Shown here one piece after another: positions 1-8,750 of a stretch of 64,000 bases of DNA. The stretch lies in contig NZ_BAAAXV010000012.1 in NCBI RefSeq assembly GCF_039535785.1, positions 558,001 to 622,000 of the forward strand. Reading direction: 5' to 3'. Source of the DNA: Nonomuraea helvata. Lineage in GTDB: Bacteria; Actinomycetota; Actinomycetes; Streptosporangiales; Streptosporangiaceae. The position numbers and the translations under genes were made by a program. The notes under the pieces were generated by a model, which saw only the letters and a program-made list of their open reading frames with translations, made no database searches and had not been told where the DNA came from. The first letter of the stretch is position 1. The number at the start of each line of letters is the position of its first letter.

Positions 1-2
1 TC

Positions 3-428
3 GCCCACTACGGCCGAATTTTCAAGTCGATGCACCTGCTGCACGTCGCCCACCTGGAGGACTACCGCAGGATGATGGGCGCCCAGCTGAACGTCGGGGA
101 GGGCCGCAACGGCCTGGCGCGGGCGGTGTTCTTCGCCCACCACGGCCAGCTGCGCAGGGGTTATGAACGCGGTATGGAGGACCAACTCGGCGCGCTCGGC
201 CTCGGTTTGAACGCGATCATTTTCTGGAACAGCCTGTACATCGACGCCGCGGTGAAGAAACTCGCCGCCGGTGGCATGAAGATCGGCCCGGAGATCAGGG
301 CTGCCTTGTCGCCGCTGCAGTGGGAACACATCAATTTCCACGGGACGTACCCGTTCAACCGGCCGGAACTGCCCGGCCGGTTGCGGGAGCTGCGCGACCC
401 CACCGCCGCCGACGACCCGGAGCTGTGA
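3..428 (+). CDS. Tn3-family transposase, C-terminal part (5' end outside window)
   Basis: The reading frame is open to the left edge and stops at 428, so only about the last 140 residues are seen. They match the end of Tn3-family DDE transposases: a conserved EDQLGALGLGLNAIIFWN segment that holds the last catalytic glutamate, then the ALSPLQWEHINFHGTY block near the C-terminus. The complete transposase at 5489-8656 has the same blocks (EDQLAALGLVVNAVVLWN), but the two proteins are clearly of different lineages. No convincing terminal inverted repeat was found in the following 270 bases, so it is unclear whether this belongs to an intact transposon whose body lies outside the window. Confidence 0.85.
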   Translation, partial: AHYGRIFKSMHLLHVAHLEDYRRMMGAQLNVGEGRNGLARAVFFAHHGQLRRGYERGMEDQLGALGLGLNAIIFWNSLYIDAAVKKLAAGGMKIGPEIRAALSPLQWEHINFHGTYPFNRPELPGRLRELRDPTAADDPEL

Positions 429-701
429 CGATCAGCGCGCCGTGGGCGCTGACTACCGGGGCTGGGGTCTGAGACTTCTCGTAGGCCTTGGCGTGCTCGG
501 CGGAGGAGGGTGCGCCGAGGGTGGCCTCCACGACCCGCTCGGGCCTGTATCCCAGCATCTGTTCCACACCGCCGCGCGGCTCCGCTCAACGAACCGCACG
601 ACTCGCACACCGCGTCCCCGATCGCTGCCAGCAGGGAGAGCGACGCCGCTCATGCCATCCAGGCGACCGGGCCCGCAAGGCGACCTGGGAGGCTGGTGGG
701 C

Positions 702-1601
702 GTGGCAGTTGATGCGGTTGAGGAGTTCGAGCGGCACCGCTCGAAGCTGTTCGGGTTGGCCTATCGGATGCTGGGTTCGACTGAGGAGGCCGAGGACGTC
801 GTCCAGGACGCCTTCCTGCGTTGGCATCAGGCGAGCGCTGTCGAGTCGCCGTGGGCGTGGCTGGCCAAGGTCGCCACCAACCTGTGTGTGAACCGGTTGG
901 CGTCCGCGCGTGCGCGCCGGGAGAGCTATGTCGGTTTCTGGCTGCCGGAGCCGGTGCTGACCGCGGGCGGCGCTCTGGGCCCGCTGGAAAGCGCCGAGCA
1001 GCGGGAGCTCGTCTCGCTGGCCTTCCTGGTACTGCTGGAAAGGCTCAACCCGTTGGAGCGCGCGGTGTTCGTCCTGCGTGAAGCCTTCGACTACAGCCAT
1101 CGGGAGGTGGCCGAGGTCATCGACTCGTCCGAGGCGAACTCCCGGCAGCTGTACACCCGAGCTCGCCGGCGCCTGGCCGAGGCGCGTGGCAGTTCCGATC
1201 GCCGGGTGGACCAGGCTTGCCCCCGCGACCTGGTGGAGAGCTTCCTGGCAGCCGCGGAACAGGGGGACCTGCCAGGGTTGGAGAAGGTGCTGGCCGAGGA
1301 CGTGACCGTGTGGGTGGACGGTGGCGGCAGGGTCGGCGCTGCCCGGCGGCCCATCTCCGGCGTCTCCCAGGTGGCGCGCTACCTGGTGGGATCGTTGAGC
1401 ATCGCCGGTCAGGGGGTGAGGCTGTCGGCTACGGAGGTGAACGGCGCACTGGGGCTGCTGGCCCGGGCTGGCGAGGAACTGGTCGGCGTGCTGGTGCCGG
1501 AGACGTCGGACGGCCGGATCAGCGGGATTCGCATCATCGCCAATCCGGACAAACTCTGGTTGTCCGGGGTCGAGGAACCGGCGGACAGCCGTTGGCGCTG
1601 A
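702..1601 (+). CDS. ECF41/SigJ-type RNA polymerase sigma factor, C-terminus replaced by transposon repeat
   Basis: An alternative sigma factor of about 299 residues. Region 2 (FERHRSKLFGLAYRMLGS, about residues 5-70) and region 4 (LNPLERAVFVLREAFDYSHREVAEVI, about 108-165) are followed by a SnoaL-like C-terminal domain (about 175-290), as in ECF41 factors, where that domain modulates activity. The GTG at 702 is preferred because GGGAGG lies nine bases upstream. The DGRISGIRIIANPDKL block is typical of the family. From codon 288 the frame enters a Tn3 inverted repeat and ends on its TGA, so the last 13 residues (SGVEEPADSRWR region) are transposon-derived. Joining across the 5-bp duplication restores a short native tail that stops at 8823. 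ECF41 genes usually adjoin an epimerase/oxidoreductase/decarboxylase gene, here the one at 8925. Whether the chimera is active is unknown. Confidence 0.9.
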   Translation: MAVDAVEEFERHRSKLFGLAYRMLGSTEEAEDVVQDAFLRWHQASAVESPWAWLAKVATNLCVNRLASARARRESYVGFWLPEPVLTAGGALGPLESAEQRELVSLAFLVLLERLNPLERAVFVLREAFDYSHREVAEVIDSSEANSRQLYTRARRRLAEARGSSDRRVDQACPRDLVESFLAAAEQGDLPGLEKVLAEDVTVWVDGGGRVGAARRPISGVSQVARYLVGSLSIAGQGVRLSATEVNGALGLLARAGEELVGVLVPETSDGRISGIRIIANPDKLWLSGVEEPADSRWR

Positions 1602-1604
1602 GAA
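1565..1604 (+). repeat. left terminal inverted repeat of the Tn3 transposon
   Basis: Begins CGGGGTCGAGGAACC and ends GTTGGCGCTGAGAA, the usual Tn3 layout of a G-rich outer end and a GAGAA-type inner end. Read in the sigma-factor frame it supplies the last residues and the TGA stop (1599-1601). Confidence 0.93.
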
Positions 1605-1651
1605 GGATCTTGATTGCAGTGAGTGCGGCTGCTCCTGGTTGCGGAGCTTCC

Positions 1652-2605
1652 TTAGCTCGTCGCCCAATCCCGGCGTCGGCGTGCGGCACGGATCTCGGCG
1701 TCGGCGACCTTGTCGTCGAGCAACGCGTACAGCTGGGTGGTCTCGGTGGAGGCGTGGCCGAGGCGGCGGCGGACGGCCTCGATGGAGACGCCGGCGTTGA
1801 TGAGTTCGGTGGCGTGGGCGTGGCGCAGCTGGTGGATGTCGATGTCGACCCTGGCGGCGGCGCAGTAGGTCTGCCAGCGGTGGTGGGCGGCGTCGTAGGA
1901 CAGCGGTCCGCCGCGGCCGTTGATGGTCGCGCGGAAAAGCGGCCCGGCGGTGTAGCCGGCGCGGGCAAGGTAGAGCTTGAGCAGGGCGACGTAGCCGCGG
2001 TCGTCCAGCAGGACGGTGCGTACGCTGCCGCCCTTGCCGTGGACCCGGACATGCTCGTCGTCCAGCCGCAGGTCCAGGTCTTCGACGTAGAGACCGCACA
2101 CTTCGGAGGCGCGGGCGCCGCAGACGTAGGCGGTCTCGAACAGCACCCGGTCGCGCAACCGGTCCAGCGGCACGTCCTTGCGCGGCCACCGCGAGCAGAT
2201 CGCCGCGAAGGCCTTGACAAGGTCGGCCGCGCTGGCCGGGCGCGGCAGCGTCTTGGGCACCTTGACGGTGTCGATCCGGTCCACCGGGTTGGCCTGCAGC
2301 AGGTCGTGGCGGACCGCCCACTTGGTGAAGGAGGCGATCGCGGCGCGCTTGCGCTTGCGGCTGGCCGGCGACAGGTCGGCGAGCTCGGCTAGGTAGGCGC
2401 GGATCGGCGTCGCGGTCAGCGCGGCGATCTCCTCTCCGTGGTGGGCGGCGAAGGCGATCAGGTCGCCGCGGTAGGCGCGCCGGGTGTGCACGGAGGCGCC
2501 GGCGTTGGCCAGGTCAGTGAGGAAGTCGTCGAGATGGCGGGAGAGCGGGTGGGCGCGGCCGAGTTGCTCGGCGATGACCGAATCCACCGTATCGACCTCC
2601 ACCAT
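1652..2605 (-). CDS. XerC/XerD-like tyrosine recombinase, probable transposon resolvase
   Basis: Site-specific recombinase of about 317 residues. An N-terminal SAM-like core-binding domain (about residues 15-105) precedes a catalytic domain with the first Arg (CGARASEVCGL), the HQLRHAHATELINAG box, the RRRLGHAS box and the Tyr nucleophile in TTQLYALL. The ATG at 2605 is preferred over upstream TTG/ATG options because the family similarity begins there; no strong ribosome-binding site was seen. It lies just inside the left transposon end. Some Tn3 elements (Tn4430 TnpI, the Tn4651 TnpS/TnpT pair) use a tyrosine recombinase to resolve cointegrates instead of a serine resolvase, and no serine resolvase lies within this element, so the same role is inferred. 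Confidence 0.87.
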   Translation of the reverse strand: MVEVDTVDSVIAEQLGRAHPLSRHLDDFLTDLANAGASVHTRRAYRGDLIAFAAHHGEEIAALTATPIRAYLAELADLSPASRKRKRAAIASFTKWAVRHDLLQANPVDRIDTVKVPKTLPRPASAADLVKAFAAICSRWPRKDVPLDRLRDRVLFETAYVCGARASEVCGLYVEDLDLRLDDEHVRVHGKGGSVRTVLLDDRGYVALLKLYLARAGYTAGPLFRATINGRGGPLSYDAAHHRWQTYCAAARVDIDIHQLRHAHATELINAGVSIEAVRRRLGHASTETTQLYALLDDKVADAEIRAARRRRDWATS

Positions 2606-2696
2606 CGGCCGGGTTGCCAGATAACCGGGAAACGAAGCGTCCCCGCCGAACGGCGGTCGCCCAGCTCGCGCCACGCCCGTCATCGCTATCTTGCCC

Positions 2697-2712
2697 GATA
2701 ACAACAGTTATC
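2697..2712. promoter_or_regulatory. candidate recombination (resolution) site core
   Basis: GATAAC and GTTATC face each other across a four-base spacer just upstream of the recombinase gene. A third GATAAC half-site lies at 2620-2625, within 80 bases. Tyrosine-recombinase resolution sites combine an inverted core with accessory repeats beside the recombinase gene, so this is a reasonable candidate, but it could also be the gene's operator. Confidence 0.4.
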
Positions 2713-2835
2713 CCGCAACACTTCCATCCTGCTGATTCATATCGCAAGGCACCGCTCACACAGAGCCACCGGCTGAAGGTCGGGGCGTACGTGGTGTGAC
2801 GGGCGCAGCGCTGGCGTCGCGCTCGCCAGGCGCCT

Positions 2836-3477
2836 TCACGCGCTCGCGGTCGATGAGGCCGGTCGGTTTGGCCGGGATGGCTGCAGGAGCAGGCCGTCGA
2901 TACGGCGGGTCAGCATGTCCTGGGCGGGCACGGTGGGGCGGTGCCCGAGCAGGGCGAGCGAGGTAAGCCCTTCGACGAGTGGCAGGAGGGTCTCGGCCTC
3001 CAGGTCGGCGTCGAGGTCGTCGCGGAACTCGCCGGTTCGCTGGCCATAACGGATCAGCCAAGCCAGCAGGTTTCGCGTTTTGGCGTGGGCTTCGCGCAGG
3101 ATTTCCGCTAGGGATGGGATGGCCGTGGCGTGGGCGGTGAATGCCACCAGGATCCTGGCGTCGCGTCGCTGGTGCGGCTCGATCAGGGCGAGCGTACGCA
3201 GGGTGGCGGTGAGCAGGGTCACCGCCGACTCCTTGGCGGCGGAGGCGCCGATCTCATCCTGGCCCTGCGCGGTGATGCGTTCGGTGATGTGGTGCAGGGC
3301 GAAGGCGAGCATCTCGTCCTTGGTGGCGAAGCAGCGCTGCACCGCTCCCATGGACACGCCGGCCTGTTGCGCCACGTCCCGGAGGGTCGCGCCTTCGGGG
3401 CCGTGCCGGTCGATCAGGTCGCAGACCGCTTCGGCGATGTCGCGGCGTCGCGTCTCGTAGTCGACCTGCTTGGGCAT
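2836..3477 (-). CDS. TetR/AcrR-family transcriptional regulator
   Basis: Repressor of about 213 residues. The N-terminal TetR helix-turn-helix spans about residues 8-55 (RRDIAEAVCDLIDRHGPEGATLRDVAQQAGVSMGAVQRCF, quoted in part: ATLRDVAQQAGVSMGAVQ). A helical ligand-binding domain follows with a TetR_C-like AETLLPLVEGL segment. The ATG at 3477 is chosen because GGAAGGAA lies just upstream and family similarity starts there; an in-frame start 13 codons earlier would overlap the operator. It is divergent from the membrane protein and esterase genes, and a perfect 16-bp palindrome lies between them, so it probably represses them and itself. A passenger gene of the transposon. Confidence 0.88.
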   Translation of the reverse strand: MPKQVDYETRRRDIAEAVCDLIDRHGPEGATLRDVAQQAGVSMGAVQRCFATKDEMLAFALHHITERITAQGQDEIGASAAKESAVTLLTATLRTLALIEPHQRRDARILVAFTAHATAIPSLAEILREAHAKTRNLLAWLIRYGQRTGEFRDDLDADLEAETLLPLVEGLTSLALLGHRPTVPAQDMLTRRIDGLLLQPSRPNRPASSTASA

Positions 3478-3536
3478 GGCGTTCCTTCCGTCATCGTTTC
3501 GATGCGGTTGCATCATATCAACTTTTCCGGTTTATT

Positions 3537-3552
3537 TGATGCGTACGCATCA
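3537..3552. promoter_or_regulatory. probable TetR operator palindrome
   Basis: TGATGCGTACGCATCA is a perfect 16-bp palindrome in the 92-bp divergent intergenic region between the TetR gene and the gene at 3570. Size, symmetry and position fit a TetR-family operator; binding is inferred. Confidence 0.65.
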
Positions 3553-3569
3553 GAACAAAGGGGGACCAC

Positions 3570-3803
3570 ATGAGTCGTTCGCAAACACGCAACCGAACAG
3601 TCGACAAGGCGCTGTGGCTGGCCGGAGCCCTGTTCGCCGTGCAGGGGTTCGGCTCGGCGATCACCGAGGCGCAGTGGGGCACGAGTTTCGGGGTGGCCGG
3701 CATCCTGCGTGCCGTCGGCGTTCCCGGCTGGGCCGATCTTGTCCTGGGAACCGTCGGAGCCGTGTTCCTGCTCCTGGCGGCGTATCGGGCGGTGCGCCGA
3801 TGA
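3570..3803 (+). CDS. small two-helix membrane protein
   Basis: A 77-residue protein with two predicted membrane segments, about residues 14-33 (ALWLAGALFAVQGFGSAI) and 54-72 (WADLVLGTVGAVFLLLAA), and a basic C-terminus. A strong GGGGG-type ribosome-binding site precedes the ATG. Its stop overlaps the next gene's ATG in an ATGA arrangement, implying translational coupling with the esterase. The family was not recognised. It is divergent from the TetR gene, so an envelope or export role inducible with the esterase is possible but unproven. Confidence 0.75.
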   Translation: MSRSQTRNRTVDKALWLAGALFAVQGFGSAITEAQWGTSFGVAGILRAVGVPGWADLVLGTVGAVFLLLAAYRAVRR

Positions 3804-5428
3804 CACTCCGAGCGATAACGCGGAGGGCTGCGCGCATGCGACTGGTCACGGCGGTAGCCGGCCTGTCCGTCATCGCGGCCTGCGCGAGCACCACCGGTAC
3901 GGCATCGAGCCCGCGCCGGCTTGTCGCGCACACCTCGTCCGGCACCGTCGCCGGCGCCCACATCGGCCGGGACCTGCAGCGGTTCAACGCCATCCCCTAT
4001 GCCGCGCCACCGACCGGAACGCTGCGCTGGCAGCCGCCGCAGCCCGTCCAAGCGTGGAAAGGCGTCAAGGACGGCACCCGCACGGCCCCGCGCTGCCCGC
4101 AGAACGCCAATCCCGCCGACTCCAACCCGGCCAGCACCACCGAGGACTGCCTGTACCTGAACGTCACCGCCCCCGGGGCCGTGCCCGCCGGGCGGCGGCT
4201 GCCGGTGATGGTCTGGCTGCACGGTGGGGGTTTCACCCAGGGCGCCGGCGGCGACTACGACGCCCGGCGGCTGGCGGAAGCGGGCGTGGTCGTCGTGACC
4301 GTCAATTACCGGCTGGGCATCTTCGGCTTCCTCGGCCACCCCGCCCTGCCCGGCTCGGGCGCGTTCGGCCTGCTCGACCAGCAGGCCGCGCTGCGCTGGA
4401 TACGGCACAACGCGGCGGCCTTCGGCGGCGACCCGCGCAACATCACCCTGTTCGGCGAGTCCGCGGGCGCGTTCAGCACCTGCGCCCAGCTGACGTCCCC
4501 CGCAGCGGCGGGGCTGTTCGACAAGGCGATCATCCAAAGCGGCAGCTGCTCGATGCGCCAGATGGGCATCGACCCCGCCGGCGGCGACACCGTGTGGCCC
4601 TCACGGCAGTCCGGCGAACAGATCGCCGCGGCCGCCGCCGGGCAGATCGGATGCACCGACGCAGCTCAGACGATGGCCTGCCTGCGCCGGGCCCCGGTGG
4701 CGGCCCTGCTCGCCGCGCAGCAGAAGATTCCCGCCACCTGGGCGCCCTCGTACGGAAGTGACACGCTGCCGCTCGACCCGCGCCGGGCAGTGGCCGAGGG
4801 GCGCATCCACCCGGTGCCGCTCATGGTCGGCACCACCGCGCACGAGGCTCGATACTTCGTGGCCATGTACTTCGACGGTCCCGGCCAGCCCCTGAGCCAG
4901 CAGACCTATCAGCAGTTCCTGCGCACCGCCTTCGGCAAGGACGCCCCGCGGGTCGCGGCCAGATATCCCGTCAGCACACACGCCTCCCCCTCTCTGGCGT
5001 GGGCTGCCATCGCCACCGACCGCGGCTGGACCTGCCCCACCCGGGTGGGCAACCGCCTGCTCGCCCGCAAGACCCCCGTCTACCAATACGAGTTCGCCGA
5101 CCGCACTGCTCCCAGACCGGCCGGGTTTCCCGTCCCTGCCGCCTTCCCCCTGGGCGCTTACCACGGCGGGGAACTGCCCTACCTCTTCGACGGCCCCGGC
5201 GCCGCCACCGACCAGCCCCTCTCGACAAGCCAACGCCGCCTGGCCGACCAGATGATCGCCCACTGGACCCGCTTCGCCGCCACCGGCGATCCCAACGACC
5301 CGAGCCTGCCCCGATGGAAGCCCCTGACCAGCAAGAGCGCGAACCATGTCCGCTTCCTTTCCTCGGCCCGAAGCAATGGCGACGGCTCCACCGAACACCA
5401 CTGCCGCTTCTGGGACACGCGCAAGTGA
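3800..5428 (+). CDS. type-B carboxylesterase, predicted lipoprotein
   Basis: Carboxylesterase/para-nitrobenzyl-esterase family enzyme of 542 residues. With the ATG at 3800 the triad is Ser221 in GESAG, Glu349 in TTAHEARYF and His455 in GAYHGGELPY; the oxyanion loop HGGGFTQGAG is also present. The start overlaps the upstream stop (ATGA). A second in-frame ATG at 3836 has GGAGG about ten bases upstream and would begin right at a lipoprotein signal with lipobox VIAAC, so either may be used. The lipobox indicates anchoring to the outer face of the membrane. It hydrolyses esters of unknown identity. It is the main passenger of the Tn3 transposon and probably controlled by the adjacent TetR protein, which would fit an inducible detoxification or carbon-acquisition role. 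Confidence 0.92.
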   Translation: MTLRAITRRAARMRLVTAVAGLSVIAACASTTGTASSPRRLVAHTSSGTVAGAHIGRDLQRFNAIPYAAPPTGTLRWQPPQPVQAWKGVKDGTRTAPRCPQNANPADSNPASTTEDCLYLNVTAPGAVPAGRRLPVMVWLHGGGFTQGAGGDYDARRLAEAGVVVVTVNYRLGIFGFLGHPALPGSGAFGLLDQQAALRWIRHNAAAFGGDPRNITLFGESAGAFSTCAQLTSPAAAGLFDKAIIQSGSCSMRQMGIDPAGGDTVWPSRQSGEQIAAAAAGQIGCTDAAQTMACLRRAPVAALLAAQQKIPATWAPSYGSDTLPLDPRRAVAEGRIHPVPLMVGTTAHEARYFVAMYFDGPGQPLSQQTYQQFLRTAFGKDAPRVAARYPVSTHASPSLAWAAIATDRGWTCPTRVGNRLLARKTPVYQYEFADRTAPRPAGFPVPAAFPLGAYHGGELPYLFDGPGAATDQPLSTSQRRLADQMIAHWTRFAATGDPNDPSLPRWKPLTSKSANHVRFLSSARSNGDGSTEHHCRFWDTRK

Positions 5429-5442
5429 AAGAGCTGCAGCTC

Positions 5443-5461
5443 CAGCCCATGAACTGGGCTG
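5443..5461. terminator. candidate terminator hairpin between convergent genes
   Basis: CAGCCCA and TGGGCTG form a 7-bp stem around a 5-base loop, followed by TCCTTTA. It lies between the converging esterase and transposase genes. Confidence 0.45.
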
Positions 5462-5488
5462 TCCTTTAGAAGGTCATCGGTCAGCGGT

Positions 5489-8400
5489 TCAGACACCGTC
5501 ATCGTCCACGACAGTGGTGCTGGCGGCACTGGCCTCGGGCAGTGCCGCCGCGCCGAGCGGCCGCAGGCCCTTGTCCGGGGCCGAGGAGGCGATCGCGTAG
5601 CGGCCCAGGCAGTTGAGGTGGGCGTGGCCCAGCGGGGACAGCCGGGCCACGTCCTCGTCCTTGACCGGCACACCCTGGGCGCGCAACTGGTCCACGATCG
5701 CCGACAGATACCGTGAGTTCCACAACACGACGGCATTGACGACAAGTCCAAGCGCCGCGAGTTGATCCTCCTGGCCTTCCCGATATGCCTGTCGGATCCG
5801 GCCGGAGTTGCCGTGGCAGATCTTGCGGGCCAGGCGGTGTCGGGACTCCTGGACCGACAACTGCTTGCCCAGGCTCCGGCGGTAGCTGGAATCCATCGGG
5901 TCCAGCATGCTCAGTAGGTGCATCGTCTTGTCGATGCGGCCGTACTCGGCGAACGCCTGCCCCAGCGGTGTCGGAGAACCTTGGCGGGCGAACATGCGCA
6001 GCAGGTCGTAGGCGCGTACCTGGTTGGTCACCAGCGATCCGGCGACGCGGAGCATGTCTGGCCACTGGGTGATCACCTTCTTGGGGTTCAGCTTGTTCCG
6101 GGCGATCGCCTCCAGCACCCCGTATGCGCTGGTGGTGCCGTCGGGCAGCTCGGCGCGCCAGAACCGCTGGTCGCCCAGATCGGCGAAGCGGGGCGCGAAC
6201 CGGTAGCCGAGCATGGAGAAGATCCCGAACACCATGTCGCTGTCGCTGGCCTGGTCGGTCGTGACCACCTCGGGTTTCGGCCCGGCGTCCAGGTTGATCA
6301 GGCAGTCCAGGATGTAGAGAGAATCGCGTGGGGTGCCCGGTACGACCATCTGCCCGATCCCCGCCACTTGATCATTGACTGCGTTGAGCCAGGTGATACC
6401 GCGTTTGTAGCCGTAGTACTTGGGCGAGGGCCCGGCGTTGATGGTCTTGACCGGGACGACGAACCGCAGCCCGTCCACCGAGGCCAGCAGGCCGCCGCCC
6501 CACGCCGTGACGATAGGCACCTTGCCCTGGTGCTCGATCAGGATCGCGTTGGCCGCGGCGTGCGTCTCGGCGCGCACATAGTTCTGATCCACGTGGGACA
6601 GCCGACCACGGGTCAGCGCCTCATCCCCGGCCTTGATCACGGGCGTCAATCCGACGTTGCACGCCTCACTGATCAATAGCGCCACCAGCGATCTGGGCAG
6701 GTCGTTCATGCGGGTGGAGATGTCGGCCAGGTGCACGTAGGCGTCCAGGAACCCGGTCCAGGCGTGCACCTCCAGCAGCAGCTCGGGCAGGTCGATGCGG
6801 GGCAGCATGGCCTGGCAGGCGGCTCGAAGCCATGCCAGGGACTCGCTCTCGCCGAGCGCGCCGAGTTTCTCCACCGACAGCCGGGCCCGCCCGCCGCCGG
6901 CCGGGGTCACCACCGAGACCAGCGCGTCCTCGCCCGCCTCCTCCAGTCGGGCGGCCATCTGCTTCCAGGCCGCGTCCAGGGCCAGGACCTTGTCGTTCAG
7001 ATGCTTCTGGACGGGATCGGTGAGCGACAGGGAAGCCAGCACGTCCTCGGCGATCGCCTCCCACTGCGCCCCGGCCAGCAGATGCGCGCGCGGGTCGGCC
7101 CATCGTAGCGACGGCGAGGCGAACACATCCCGGATCGTCAGGGCCCGCAGCAGATGCTCCAGCACGCACACCACGTACGCGTCACGATCCACCGAGCCCT
7201 GCGGCAGGTCCGGGTTGGCATACACCGCCCGCTTCCACGACGCGGTCACCAGCGCGGCGTCGATCTCCTTGGGCAGCAGCGGCCTTTTACTGACCTGCCG
7301 TCGCGACAGCTCCGGCAGCCGGCGCACGGCGGCCAGCACGCGCCGCCCGCCCGGTGCCGCAGCCAGCGCCTTGGACTCGCCAAGCAGCCGCAGAAACGGA
7401 CGCACGGTGTTGTACTTCTCCACCAGCGCGGCCCGCATCGCCGCCTCCGCCGCGCCGTCGGACTCGGGGACCAGCTCCTCCACCATGTCCAGCGCCGCGC
7501 GCACCTGCTCCTTGCTGGCACCGGCGATTTCGGCCACCGCGGCCCACATCGCCACCACATCGAGGTCGACGCCCTCCTGGCCGACCAGGTCGAGCCGGTC
7601 GACCAGCACCCGGCTGGCCTTGGCCACCAGCTTGGAGGCCCGCTCCAGCCGGGGCAGCATCCGCAGCCGCTCGTCGGCGGACTTACGGCGGGCCGGGCTG
7701 ATCAACCGAGTGGTCATCAGTAGCGCGAACAGATCGAGGGTGTCGTCGATCGCCTCGGCCTCCAGGCTCCGGGTGACCGCCAGCAGCGTCGCCGTCCGGC
7801 GCGGCTCGACCAGCCGGTCCAGGGCCGGCGCCTTACTGCCCGCCCCGTACTTGGCCAGCGTCTTCATCCGCCGAACCGGCACCTTCGACACCGCCACCAG
7901 GCCCAGCCCGAAGCCGGCGAGATTGTCCACCCGCTGCAGCGCCCGCACCATCTCCGTCCCTGACGTGCGCTTGGGCGCCTGCCGCAGCTTCTCCAACTCC
8001 GAGACGCGCGATCCCTCCGGCACCACCAGCAGACCCGACAACGCGGCCGGCAGATCCGGATCGGCACGGCGCACCTGCTTGGCCACCACGGTGTACATGC
8101 GGACGTCGGCTCGTTCCCGCACGCTGCCCACCAGCCGTTCCAGCACGGTCACCCCGGGCAGCAGCACCCGATGCCGCCGCAGCCACGCCACCGACTGCTC
8201 GAACAACGCCACCGGCCCCTCGGCGTGCGTCCACGCCCGGCCGTGCAGGAAGGTCCGGAACTGGCGCGTCAGCTGCCGCTCGCTCCAGCTATCGGTGTCA
8301 TCGAAGGTGTGGTAGCCGTAGGCGTCCCGGATCATCCACGCGTGCTCGTACGTCGTCTTGGGCCGCTCGGCGTACTTCTTGACCTGCGACGCGTCACCGA

Positions 8401-8656
8401 TGCCCAGCTGCTCGGCCAGGTAGTCCACCACCGGCCAGGGCACCGCGAGCGGATCCTCCAGAAACAGCCCCTTGTACCGGACGGTCCCGATCTGGACGGC
8501 GACGCCCAGCCGGTGAGAATCGGCTCTCGACTGCGCGATCACATTCCGGTCGAAGCTGTCCAGGAAGAAGAACTTCTCCAGGTCTGACAGCGACGGCACC
8601 TCGATGAACGAGACGTAGGCAGCCCTGTGCTCGGCAGACAGAAATTCCGCAGGCAT
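5489..8656 (-). CDS. tnpA: Tn3-family transposase (TnpA)
   Basis: DDE transposase of about 1055 residues, somewhat longer than the roughly 1000 usual for Tn3 TnpA. The N-terminal DUF4158-type domain (FLSAEHRAAYVSF onward) binds the inverted repeats. The catalytic half includes VVTTDQASDSDMVFG (catalytic Asp) and GQEDQLAALGLVVNAVVLWN (catalytic Glu), and the C-terminal ARLSPLGHAHLNCLGRY block is intact. The ATG at 8656 is preferred over a GTG three codons upstream. No frameshift or internal stop was seen, so the protein is probably functional. It cuts and joins the 40-bp ends at 1565 and 8790 in replicative transposition; the cointegrate would then be resolved by the recombinase at the other end. 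Confidence 0.95.
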   Translation of the reverse strand: MPAEFLSAEHRAAYVSFIEVPSLSDLEKFFFLDSFDRNVIAQSRADSHRLGVAVQIGTVRYKGLFLEDPLAVPWPVVDYLAEQLGIGDASQVKKYAERPKTTYEHAWMIRDAYGYHTFDDTDSWSERQLTRQFRTFLHGRAWTHAEGPVALFEQSVAWLRRHRVLLPGVTVLERLVGSVRERADVRMYTVVAKQVRRADPDLPAALSGLLVVPEGSRVSELEKLRQAPKRTSGTEMVRALQRVDNLAGFGLGLVAVSKVPVRRMKTLAKYGAGSKAPALDRLVEPRRTATLLAVTRSLEAEAIDDTLDLFALLMTTRLISPARRKSADERLRMLPRLERASKLVAKASRVLVDRLDLVGQEGVDLDVVAMWAAVAEIAGASKEQVRAALDMVEELVPESDGAAEAAMRAALVEKYNTVRPFLRLLGESKALAAAPGGRRVLAAVRRLPELSRRQVSKRPLLPKEIDAALVTASWKRAVYANPDLPQGSVDRDAYVVCVLEHLLRALTIRDVFASPSLRWADPRAHLLAGAQWEAIAEDVLASLSLTDPVQKHLNDKVLALDAAWKQMAARLEEAGEDALVSVVTPAGGGRARLSVEKLGALGESESLAWLRAACQAMLPRIDLPELLLEVHAWTGFLDAYVHLADISTRMNDLPRSLVALLISEACNVGLTPVIKAGDEALTRGRLSHVDQNYVRAETHAAANAILIEHQGKVPIVTAWGGGLLASVDGLRFVVPVKTINAGPSPKYYGYKRGITWLNAVNDQVAGIGQMVVPGTPRDSLYILDCLINLDAGPKPEVVTTDQASDSDMVFGIFSMLGYRFAPRFADLGDQRFWRAELPDGTTSAYGVLEAIARNKLNPKKVITQWPDMLRVAGSLVTNQVRAYDLLRMFARQGSPTPLGQAFAEYGRIDKTMHLLSMLDPMDSSYRRSLGKQLSVQESRHRLARKICHGNSGRIRQAYREGQEDQLAALGLVVNAVVLWNSRYLSAIVDQLRAQGVPVKDEDVARLSPLGHAHLNCLGRYAIASSAPDKGLRPLGAAALPEASAASTTVVDDDGV

Positions 8657-8750
8657 AGCCCGCACGGTAGGACCATATCGGCGGGGATCAACTCATAGTG
8701 ATCGATGCGTTACAAGTGAGGATGTTTCACCCGTGAGTGCGTCTTGATCG

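Noticed and set aside
355..567. Minus-strand 70-residue ORF starting MEQMLGYRPERVVEA
   Set aside because: It looks protein-like for 40 residues but has no ribosome-binding site and runs antisense into the transposase end; not supported as a gene.
453..2321. Minus-strand 622-residue open frame
   Set aside because: It is an Arg/Pro-rich shadow antisense to the sigma gene and overlaps the true recombinase gene in another frame; no domain is recognisable.
3518..4537. Minus-strand 339-residue open frame antisense to the esterase
   Set aside because: Low-complexity Gly/Arg composition and no family; the plus strand carries a clear esterase with an intact triad.
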